A DNA stretch of 64,000 nucleotides from Superficieibacter electus (GTDB lineage Bacteria > Pseudomonadota > Gammaproteobacteria > Enterobacterales > Enterobacteriaceae): positions 53,989-117,988 of the forward strand of contig NZ_PQGD01000018.1 in NCBI RefSeq assembly GCF_002915575.1. The letters are read 5' to 3'. The notes under the pieces are model-generated. The model made no database searches and was not told the DNA's origin. It worked only from the letters and a program-made list of their open reading frames with translations. Of the stretch, positions 9,548 through 16,488 are shown one piece after another. Made by a program: the position numbers and the translations under genes. The first letter of the stretch is position 1; every line of letters starts with the position of its first letter.

Positions 9548-10324
9548 ATGTCTGACACCAAAAACGAATTAGAAACCCTGCTGGAACAGGCGGCGACCGA
9601 ACCGGCGCATCGTCCGGCCTTCTTCCGCACGCTGCTGGAATCGACCGTCTGGGTGCCGGGAACGGCTGCCGAAGGTGAAGCGGTGATGGCCGACAGCGCC
9701 GTGGATCTCCAGCACTGGGAAAAAGACGATGGCACCTCAGTAGTGCCATTTTTCTCCTCCCTGCAGGCGTTACAGCAGGCCGTGACAGAGGAACAGGCAT
9801 TTGTGGTCATGCCGGTGCGTACGCTTTTTGAAATGACCCTCGGCGAAACGCTGTTCCTGAATGCCAAACTACCTACTGGCAAAGAATTTACGCCGCGCGA
9901 AATCAGTCATTTGATTGCAGAAGAGGGTAATCCGCTCAGCACGCAGCAGGTACTGGAAGGCGGAACGTCGCTTTTATTGTCTGAAGTGGCAGAGCCGCCC
10001 GCGCAGATGATTGACTCCCTGACCGCGCTGTTTAAGACCCTGAAAACGGTGAAGCGTGCGTTTTTGTGTTCCATCAAAGAAGGGGCTGACCAGCCGTCTA
10101 ACCTGCTGATTGGTATTGAAGCCGAAGGGGATATCGAAGAAATTATTCACGCCGCAGGCAGCGTGGCGAGCGATACCTTGCCTGGTGACGAACCTGTCGA
10201 TTTGTGTCAGGTCACGGAAGGCGAGAAAGGGATCAGCCATTTTATGCTGGCGCATATCACGCCGTTCTACGAAAAGCGCTGGGGCAGTTTCCTGCGTGAT
10301 TTTAAGCAGAACCGGATCATTTAA
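9548..10324 (+). CDS. sseB: SseB, enhanced serine sensitivity protein
   Basis: A 258-residue soluble protein with the E. coli SseB features: MSDTKNELETLLEQAATEPA at the start, a middle TLFEMTLGETLFLNA segment and RWGSFLRDFKQ near the end. Overexpression causes serine sensitivity in E. coli; the biochemical role is unknown. This is not the Salmonella SPI-2 translocon protein of the same name. It lies between pepB and the RyfA-like region, as in E. coli. Confidence 0.93.
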   Translation: MSDTKNELETLLEQAATEPAHRPAFFRTLLESTVWVPGTAAEGEAVMADSAVDLQHWEKDDGTSVVPFFSSLQALQQAVTEEQAFVVMPVRTLFEMTLGETLFLNAKLPTGKEFTPREISHLIAEEGNPLSTQQVLEGGTSLLLSEVAEPPAQMIDSLTALFKTLKTVKRAFLCSIKEGADQPSNLLIGIEAEGDIEEIIHAAGSVASDTLPGDEPVDLCQVTEGEKGISHFMLAHITPFYEKRWGSFLRDFKQNRII

Positions 10325-10330
10325 TGGAAA

Positions 10331-10348
10331 GCCGCCCCGTAGGGCGGC
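10331..10348 (+). terminator. Hairpin after sseB
   Basis: GCCGCCC and GGGCGGC with a CGTA loop, six bases after the sseB stop. It is a strong stem but has no T tract, so it may be a transcript-end stabiliser and not a true intrinsic terminator. Confidence 0.55.
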
Positions 10349-10356
10349 ATCCACGC

Positions 10357-10488
10357 TTACCTGCCCGTGACGTTGAGCGCTACACGATTCGCGTCGGTGG
10401 AAAGATTTCCGTCTTCGCTAAGGTGCGCAAACAGCGTGCCGGAAACAATAAGCGCGATACACAGGTATCGTTTCATTGTGCGGTCCAT
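10357..10488 (-). CDS. Possible 39-43 residue secreted or membrane small protein
   Basis: The minus strand encodes MKRYLCIALIVSGTLFAHLS and then a polar tail ending NVTGR. This gives 39 residues from ATG 10476, or 43 from the in-frame ATG at 10488. A basic start followed by a hydrophobic stretch resembles a signal peptide or a small membrane toxin or regulator. The ribosome binding site is weak. I do not recognise the family. It lies convergent to sseB and just outside the RyfA-like RNA. Translation is unproven. Confidence 0.35.
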   Translation of the reverse strand: MDRTMKRYLCIALIVSGTLFAHLSEDGNLSTDANRVALNVTGR

Positions 10489-10537
10489 GCAAAGACCGCA
10501 TCACGACAGCACCACTGGCGATAATGGCGTGATAGCA

Positions 10538-10802
10538 AGCACTGAGACGTGCCTGCGCTTACGGCCATGGAACATCCTTTCCCGAAGCCAGTGCCCGCTT
10601 GCGAGGCGGCGGAAAGGGCCGATCAGATAATACCCTGGTTTGAGTGTGGTTACCGTATGAAAAATGCTTGACTTTAACGATGCCACTAACGAGTATTAAG
10701 GGACTGAGACGTGCCTGCGTTGCTTTGGCAACACAGCCCGCTGGAAAGGCCGCGAACCGGACCAGCATTAAAAAAACCGCCTGCACAGGCGGTTTTTTTA
10801 TG
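10538..10802 (+). ncRNA. ryfA: RyfA-like small RNA region with a duplicated box
   Basis: E. coli has the small RNA RyfA between sseB and sseA, the same place. The region holds two copies of ACTGAGACGTGCCTGCG (10541-10557 and 10703-10719), each followed by a CCCGCT...GGAAAGG...CCG segment. It ends in a strong intrinsic terminator: AACCGCC with GGCGGTT (10775-10794) and a run of seven T. TTGACT at 10668 could be a -35 for a transcript starting at the second copy, so there may be one long RNA or two tandem RNAs. Identification rests on position and repeats, not on a search. Confidence 0.5.
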
Positions 10803-10845
10803 GCGGTGATTAATCGCGACCACGCATTCAGTCAGAGTAAAACGT

Positions 10846-11592
10846 TCAGTCGTCAAATTCTTTCAGTTTGGCGTACAGGTCGTCATGGAGTGATTTCATG
10901 CCCAGCAGGGTTTTATCGCGTTTTTCATTGGCCTTCTTACGTGCTTCCCACTCAGGTTTGGAATCCTCATCATCGGTAAAAATCCTGTACAAATATTCAA
11001 TCAGGGAAGATTCCGCCATCCAAAACTCGAAGCGTTCGATACGGGCCACTGGGTATTCGCCGACATCATCTCGTTCAGTAACGTAAAGAAAAATGCGCTG
11101 ATCGCCAGGATGGATGATACGAATTAAGGCTGGCAGCCGGGGGTCGTTTTCCCAGATAGGTGCCAGTTCCTCCATTGATTTGCCGCCCTGATCCATATAA
11201 TTGCCATAATACGCGTCAATATCCGGCGTATCGGAATGGATGACGCCGTGCTCATCGATGCGATCAAGGACATCAGCGAAAACGTTCTGACCACGAGTGT
11301 TGGTCAGGTTACAATCGTAGGCCAACAACGCTTTCAGGCTTTCGGGTAGCTCGGTTGTCTCCTCATTCTGCGGATCGCGATACTTGCGTACTCGTAGACG
11401 ATTCACCTCTTCAGAGGGCATCGGATGCAGTATTTTATTACGGTTAGCGCGTTTAATGAGTTCCATTAAATCATTTAGTGAATATTCCGTTTTCTGTCCG
11501 GCATTTATTTTAAGGATACTGTCATAATCTATTCCGTCGATAATAAAAAGCCACCCGTCAGGGAAATCATTAAGAATATATTTAGAACGCAA
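10846..11592 (-). CDS. Hypothetical protein, possible SMI1/KNR4-like (immunity-type) protein
   Basis: A 248-residue acidic protein of unknown function. A segment LPESLKALLAYDCNL (about residues 82-96) recalls the start of SMI1/KNR4 (SUKH) domains, common in polymorphic-toxin immunity proteins. This is only a weak resemblance. The reading frame has no ATG near its 5' end. The first usable start is TTG at 11592, one codon after the TAA that ends the RpiR gene and in the same frame, with no well-placed ribosome binding site. It could be translated by coupling or read-through, or be a 5'-truncated gene. Its base composition looks more AT-rich than the core genes around it. Confidence 0.6.
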   Translation of the reverse strand: MRSKYILNDFPDGWLFIIDGIDYDSILKINAGQKTEYSLNDLMELIKRANRNKILHPMPSEEVNRLRVRKYRDPQNEETTELPESLKALLAYDCNLTNTRGQNVFADVLDRIDEHGVIHSDTPDIDAYYGNYMDQGGKSMEELAPIWENDPRLPALIRIIHPGDQRIFLYVTERDDVGEYPVARIERFEFWMAESSLIEYLYRIFTDDEDSKPEWEARKKANEKRDKTLLGMKSLHDDLYAKLKEFDD

Positions 11593-11595
11593 AAA

Positions 11596-12369
11596 TTATT
11601 CTGTCGCCTCCAGCAACAGTAAATCAATCAGCAGCACCAGATTAGATTCAAATGAGGTGATCCCCGCCGCCTCAGCCGCAAAATGCACCGCGTCGTCATA
11701 CAGCGCAAAATGCAGGTCGGCCAGTTCCGCGAGGCTGTTAGCAGAGGCGCGGGTAAAGGCGACTACCGTCATGCCGACATTTTTGGCGATTCGCGCCTTA
11801 TCCAGCACCTGCTCGGTTTCGCCGCTGCGCGAGACGGCAATAAATACCTGATAGCGTGCCGCATTGCTGAGAAAGATATTGCGGCTGTCGCCGGGGCCGG
11901 AAATAAACGCCGCTTTGCCCAGCACCTGTAATTTCTTGGTCAGGTATTCCGCGAAAAGATAAGAAAACCCTGCGCCGTAGAGAAAAAAGCTTTCTTTGTC
12001 GCGCAGCAGGGCCGTGAAGCGCTGACGTTTCTCTCTGCTAATCCAGTGAAATGTCTGCTGATAGTTAGCGATGAAATGGGCAAATAGCTCTGGCAGGTTA
12101 TCTGCGGTATCTGGAGACTGCGCGCTAATGTGCGGCGTATCAGATAAAAGCTGCTTACAGTGCCAGATAAACTCGCTATAGCCGCTAAATCCCAGCTTCT
12201 GGCACAGCCGCACGATGGTGGCGGTAGACACATACGTTTGTTTTGCCAGCTCCCGTACGGTGACATGACCGACCAGCAGAGGGTGCTCCGTCAGATGCGC
12301 AAGCACACGGAATTCCGCGCGGGTAAGTAGCTCCCCGCGCGAAAGAAGAGGAGCAAGCCGGTTATCCAT
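11596..12369 (-). CDS. MurR/RpiR-family transcriptional regulator
   Basis: A 257-residue regulator: N-terminal HTH_6 domain (VTVRELAKQTYVSTATIVRLCQ, about 37-58) and C-terminal SIS sugar-phosphate-binding domain (FFLYGAGFSYLFAEYL near 128 and VFIAVSRSGETEQVLDKA near 175). RpiR proteins sense phosphosugars. Its neighbours (EIICB and GH4 enzyme) suggest it controls alpha-glucoside use. Its ATG overlaps the sseA stop by one base (TAATG), so its translation is coupled to sseA and not directly to the sugar genes. Candidate operators lie at 16325-16366. Confidence 0.85.
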   Translation of the reverse strand: MDNRLAPLLSRGELLTRAEFRVLAHLTEHPLLVGHVTVRELAKQTYVSTATIVRLCQKLGFSGYSEFIWHCKQLLSDTPHISAQSPDTADNLPELFAHFIANYQQTFHWISREKRQRFTALLRDKESFFLYGAGFSYLFAEYLTKKLQVLGKAAFISGPGDSRNIFLSNAARYQVFIAVSRSGETEQVLDKARIAKNVGMTVVAFTRASANSLAELADLHFALYDDAVHFAAEAAGITSFESNLVLLIDLLLLEATE

Positions 12370-13214
12370 TATGAAACAGGTTCAATCGGCAGGTCGTCGC
12401 GTGCACCCCATTCGCTCCAGGAGCCATCATAAAGTTTTACGTCATTAACGCCCAGGGTGGCGAGAGCCAGTACAACCACGGCAGCAGTCACACCCGAACC
12501 ACAACTGGCGATAATGGGTTTTTTGAGATCAACACCCTGGCGGGAAAATATTTCGCTCAGCTCATCGGTGGTTTTCATTTCGCCATTGACCACCAAATCA
12601 TTCCACGGAACATTCAGCGCACCAGGAATATGACCGCGGTGCAGACCGGGGCGGGGTTCATCTGCCTGGGCGTTAAAGCGCGGCGCAGGTCGCGCATCAA
12701 CCAGTTGCGCCGACTTTTCATGGCTGACCAGCATGACATCGGTCAGGCGTTTCACTGCTTCGCTATCAAACTCAACTTCAAATTCTCCTTCCCCCTGATT
12801 CGAAACGCCAGATTCCAGCGGCAGGCCGTCGCGCAGCCAGCCGACCAGACCGCCGGCCAGAATCGAGACATGCTGAGCACCGAACGTGCGCAGCATCCAC
12901 CACGCGCGTGGGGCGGAGAACAGATTACCGTCGTCGTAAACCACCAGATGCTTATCTTTATTGACGCCAAGCTCACGCATGGCAACCGCAAACGCTTCCG
13001 GGCGCGGCATCATATGGGGGAGAGGGCTGTTATGATCGGAAAGCGCTTCAATATCAAATGAAATCGCGCCGGGGATGTGCCCGGCGCGATACTCTTCTAC
13101 CACGTCACGATCGGTAACGCCCGGGGGAGCCATTCGTGCGTCGATAATCTGGATCTCGGGATCTGCAGCGTGTTCAGTCAGCCAGTCGGCCGCGACAAAA
13201 AATGAAGTGGACAT
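12369..13214 (-). CDS. sseA: SseA, 3-mercaptopyruvate sulfurtransferase
   Basis: A 281-residue tandem rhodanese enzyme that moves sulfur from 3-mercaptopyruvate to thiol or cyanide acceptors. The second domain carries the active-site loop ASCGSGVTAAVV with catalytic C238. The ATG at 13214 has a strong GGAGGC ribosome binding site and gives the E. coli length; the open frame extends to 13310 without support. It is a core gene that here lies between the GH4 glucosidase gene (76 bases upstream) and the overlapping RpiR regulator. A possible promoter of its own lies in that gap. Confidence 0.96.
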   Translation of the reverse strand: MSTSFFVAADWLTEHAADPEIQIIDARMAPPGVTDRDVVEEYRAGHIPGAISFDIEALSDHNSPLPHMMPRPEAFAVAMRELGVNKDKHLVVYDDGNLFSAPRAWWMLRTFGAQHVSILAGGLVGWLRDGLPLESGVSNQGEGEFEVEFDSEAVKRLTDVMLVSHEKSAQLVDARPAPRFNAQADEPRPGLHRGHIPGALNVPWNDLVVNGEMKTTDELSEIFSRQGVDLKKPIIASCGSGVTAAVVVLALATLGVNDVKLYDGSWSEWGARDDLPIEPVS

Positions 13215-13244
13215 GCTTGCCTCCGTGTTATTCATCATCACTGA

Positions 13245-13273
13245 ATTGTCGGTGTTTTTTCTCACGCCGACAA
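13245..13273 (-). promoter_or_regulatory. Candidate sseA promoter
   Basis: On the minus strand TTGTCG (13273-13268), a 17-base spacer and GACAAT (13250-13245) form a moderate sigma-70 promoter about 30 bases before the sseA ATG. The hexamers also sit in an inverted repeat (TTGTCGG/CCGACAA). If active, sseA and rpiR would not depend on the sugar promoter. Confidence 0.4.
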
Positions 13274-13290
13274 GCAAGCCCACGGTGAAA

Positions 13291-14655
13291 TTATTTGATC
13301 GCCTCCCCATTTTGCCAGGCTTGTTGTAGCTGTGGCCAGTAATCGCGGTTAGCGGCGATCATGTCGTCAAGGATCGCTTTGGCATGCTGCATGGTGGGAA
13401 CCGTGCGGTTCAGCGTAAAGGCCTGAAGTGCCTTCTCGTAGCTTCCTTCAATGGTCGCTTCCACCAGCAACTGTTCTGAGGCGAGTTGCTGCATGAGCAG
13501 TGTTTGATGGAACAACGGTACCGCGCCCATTCTGACCGGTTCCGGTCCTTCGCTGGTGATATATGCAGGCACTTCGACCATTGCATCGTAAGGCAGATTG
13601 GCTATTGCGCCTTTGTTCTCCACAATAACTAAATGCCGCTGACGCAGATCAAAGGCCAGCGAGCAGGCAACGTCAACAATAAACGCTCCGTGGACGCCAA
13701 CGTGAAACGCATCCGGCAGAATGCCGCTGCGCTTATACTCTTCGGCGGCGGCGAACAGCTTTTTCTCGCGTCCGTTCATCACTTCGTTAGCGCGGGTATA
13801 ATTCGGGTCCTGATGTGCAACAATGTCATTGGGCATTAAATAATATTGCAGATAGGGATTGGGCAGATACTCCGGAAAGTGATCCATAATCGGTTTAATA
13901 TTGCGCCAGGTTTTCACCCACGATGGATCGGCATGCTGCGGATCGGTCTGCGCCGCATCCTCAGTCAGAAGCCCAAAGCGGGCGATATGACGGCGCAACT
14001 CCGGCAGGCGATCTTCACCATCGACCAGTACCCGGGTAAACCAGCCAAAATGGTTGAGGCCAAAATAATCGACCTGTAATTTATGCCGATCCACGCCGAG
14101 GATCGCCCCCATATTGCGCATTGCTGCCACCGGCATATCGCAAATATTCAGCACCCGCGCGTTGGGTCGCAGACGACGCACCCCTTCAGCGACAATCGCA
14201 GCCGGATTAGAATAGTTCACAATCCATGCTTTTTTATCCGCGTAGCGTTCCGCCATGTCGATCAGCTCAACCATTGGCAGAATCGTCCGCAGGCCGTAAG
14301 CCAGACCGCCAGGACCACAGGTTTCCTGGCCGACAACACCATGTTTAAGCGGAATTTTTTCATCCTGTTCGCGCATTTTGTACTGACCGACACGCATTTG
14401 CGCAAAAACAAAGTGCGCGCCGCTAAAAGCTGTTTCGGGATCGCCGGTGACGGTAAATTTTATCGACTGGCTGTGATCGCGAATGACCTTTTCCACTACG
14501 GGCGCAATGGTATTTTGCCGTGATTCATCAATATCGTAGAGGCGAATTTCAGCCAGCGGGAAATCCTCCAGCCGCATCATCAGACTTTTGACAATGCCGG
14601 GCGTATAGGTACTGCCGCCGCCCGCGATGGATAAAATAAATGGGGGTTTACTCAT
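13291..14655 (-). CDS. 6-phospho-alpha-glucosidase, glycoside hydrolase family 4
   Basis: A 454-residue NAD- and Mn-dependent GH4 enzyme. The Rossmann loop is IAGGGSTYTPG (10-20). The metal ligands are C172 in NICDMPVA and H202 in GLNHFGW. The CDMP motif is the one seen in 6-phospho-alpha-glucosidases such as GlvA, so maltose-6-phosphate-type substrates are likely. It cleaves phosphorylated alpha-glucosides delivered by the EIICB encoded 11 bases upstream. The start has a GGAGGC ribosome binding site. It resembles glvA, but I do not claim orthology. Confidence 0.9.
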   Translation of the reverse strand: MSKPPFILSIAGGGSTYTPGIVKSLMMRLEDFPLAEIRLYDIDESRQNTIAPVVEKVIRDHSQSIKFTVTGDPETAFSGAHFVFAQMRVGQYKMREQDEKIPLKHGVVGQETCGPGGLAYGLRTILPMVELIDMAERYADKKAWIVNYSNPAAIVAEGVRRLRPNARVLNICDMPVAAMRNMGAILGVDRHKLQVDYFGLNHFGWFTRVLVDGEDRLPELRRHIARFGLLTEDAAQTDPQHADPSWVKTWRNIKPIMDHFPEYLPNPYLQYYLMPNDIVAHQDPNYTRANEVMNGREKKLFAAAEEYKRSGILPDAFHVGVHGAFIVDVACSLAFDLRQRHLVIVENKGAIANLPYDAMVEVPAYITSEGPEPVRMGAVPLFHQTLLMQQLASEQLLVEATIEGSYEKALQAFTLNRTVPTMQHAKAILDDMIAANRDYWPQLQQAWQNGEAIK

Positions 14656-14666
14656 TATTGCCTCCT

Positions 14667-16211
14667 TCAGAGTACCGACTCAACGGCCTCACGCATTTTT
14701 TTCACATGCAGCCCGTAGACTACCTGAACGTTATTACCTTGTTTGATAACGCCTTTCGCACCGGTTGCTTTCAGTCGCGGCTCGTCAATAGTGGTCACAT
14801 CTTTGACCGTGACGCGCAGGCGGGTATAACAGTTGTCGACGACGTCAATGTTCTCGCGTCCGCCCAGCCCGGCGATAATCGCTTCACCGAGACCATCATT
14901 CTGACCTTTGGTCTGATATTCTTGTTTGCTATACAAGCGTGTTTCCTGATCGTCGTCTTCACGCCCCGGCGTTTTCATATCGAAGTGACGAATTAAGAAG
15001 CGGAAAACGACAAAATAGAGGACGGACATGATAAGCCCGACCACGATATACATCGGCCAGTTGGACTTCTCCGTACCGAGCGGCAGGTTGTAGAGCACGA
15101 AATCGATAATGCCATTCGCGCCGATGGCATGAACGTCGAGCAGATAAAACAGCATCATGCCAATGCCGGTCAGTACGGCGTGGACGATAAACAGCATTGG
15201 GGCGACAAACAGGAATGAAAATTCGATGGGTTCCGTCACGCCCACCAGCATTGAGGTCAGCGCGGCGGGGATCAGGATCGCTTTCGCTGCCGCCTTACGT
15301 TCTGGTTTGGCCGTGACATACATCGCCAGCGCGGCGGCAGGTAAGCCAAACATTTTACTGATACCACGTGCATCCCAGACTACGGTGCTGCTTAGCTGTT
15401 TAACTTCCGGGCAGGCCATTTCTGCGAAGTAGATATTACGTGCGCCCTGATAAACCGTGCCGCAGACGTCTGAAGTGCCACCCAGCTCAGTATATAAAAA
15501 TGGGGTATAGACCAGATGATGCAGACCGGTGGGGACTAAAATGCGCTCCAGAAAGCCGTAAATGGCGACGCCAAAAGCGCCAGAGCTTTTAATTAACAGG
15601 GCCAGCGTACTGATGCCGTGCTGGGCGAAAGGCCAGATTTCGCTCATCACTACGCCCAGAATAATTGATACCGGCAGCATAATAATGGCGACAAAACAGT
15701 GTCCGGAATAAATGGCCATCGCCCCGGAAAACTGTACGCCGGAATAGCGGTTATACAGATAGCCGGAAAGTGCACCCGTCAGGATGCCAGCGAAAACGCC
15801 CATCTCCAGCACCTGCACTCCCAACACCATGCTTTGCCCGGCCGCGCGCATCTGTTCGACGGGAGCCAGCGCACCCTGGAGCTGTAACGTCACGTTCATG
15901 GCGTTGATAAACACCACAAACGTCACCAGGCCAATCAGCGCAGCATAGCCTTTATCCCTCGCGGCCAGGCCAATGGGAATACCTACAGCAAATACCAGTG
16001 CCAGATTGACCAGTACCGAGACGGCGGATTTTGCAATAAGCTGGCCAATGCTCTGGATTAACGGATAGCCGAGAAAGGGCAGGTACTCGGCAAGATTGCC
16101 GTTACCCAGCACATTACCAAACGCGATAAATAATCCGACGATAGGTAAAATAAGTACCGGGCCATACAATGATTTTCCAAAATTTTGTAAGGCGTTTACG
16201 GCTCGTTTCAT
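14667..16211 (-). CDS. PTS alpha-glucoside-specific EIICB permease
   Basis: A 514-residue membrane permease. The EIIC domain of multiple transmembrane segments covers roughly residues 1-390 and includes PTGLHHLVYTPF and LVGVTEPIEFSFLF, typical of the glucose/glucoside superfamily. A linker then leads to an EIIB domain with the phosphocysteine C461 in VDNCYTRLRV. It needs an EIIA partner, presumably the chromosomal glucose EIIA, since none is encoded here. The start at 16211 has AGAGGGAAGAG upstream; the longer frame to 16253 lacks one. It is the first gene of the sugar cluster. Confidence 0.9.
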   Translation of the reverse strand: MKRAVNALQNFGKSLYGPVLILPIVGLFIAFGNVLGNGNLAEYLPFLGYPLIQSIGQLIAKSAVSVLVNLALVFAVGIPIGLAARDKGYAALIGLVTFVVFINAMNVTLQLQGALAPVEQMRAAGQSMVLGVQVLEMGVFAGILTGALSGYLYNRYSGVQFSGAMAIYSGHCFVAIIMLPVSIILGVVMSEIWPFAQHGISTLALLIKSSGAFGVAIYGFLERILVPTGLHHLVYTPFLYTELGGTSDVCGTVYQGARNIYFAEMACPEVKQLSSTVVWDARGISKMFGLPAAALAMYVTAKPERKAAAKAILIPAALTSMLVGVTEPIEFSFLFVAPMLFIVHAVLTGIGMMLFYLLDVHAIGANGIIDFVLYNLPLGTEKSNWPMYIVVGLIMSVLYFVVFRFLIRHFDMKTPGREDDDQETRLYSKQEYQTKGQNDGLGEAIIAGLGGRENIDVVDNCYTRLRVTVKDVTTIDEPRLKATGAKGVIKQGNNVQVVYGLHVKKMREAVESVL

Positions 16212-16324
16212 ACTCTTCCCTCTGTTAATGAACCGCGCACAAGATGGCGTCAATGCTGATAACCTAGCAGTGACGACTGCATAGAATCCATCTATCTGAC
16301 TGTTTTAAAAACAAATAACGTCTT

Positions 16325-16366
16325 ATGTAACATGTTACTTTCGATAGTGTGAGTGATGTAACATCA
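16325..16366. promoter_or_regulatory. Candidate RpiR operators and CRP half-site
   Basis: The divergent region between the PTS gene and yfhM (277 bases) holds the perfect palindrome GTAACATGTTAC (16327-16338) and the near-palindrome TGATGTAACATCA (16354-16366). They share ATGTAACAT, with centres about 27 bases apart. TGTGAGTGATGTAACA (16348-16363) resembles a CRP site with one good half. This would suit a catabolite-controlled, repressor-controlled sugar operon on the minus strand. No binding data; inferred from symmetry and position. Confidence 0.45.
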
Positions 16367-16488
16367 TGCAATAACGAAAAATAACGTGCGATCGAGATTC
16401 AACAACCATTATTCGGACTTTTGTATTCGTGAAAGTTGCGCATAATATTACCAACCGTGATTGACGGCTTTTGGCCAGGGATTTAACC

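Noticed and set aside
9548-10324. sseB as the SPI-2 type III translocon gene of the same name
   Set aside because: The sequence and neighbours match the E. coli serine-sensitivity SseB; no secretion genes are present.
13215-13310. N-terminal extension of sseA by 32 codons
   Set aside because: The extension lacks a ribosome binding site, runs into the end of the glucosidase gene, and exceeds the family length; the ATG at 13214 has a strong GGAGGC.
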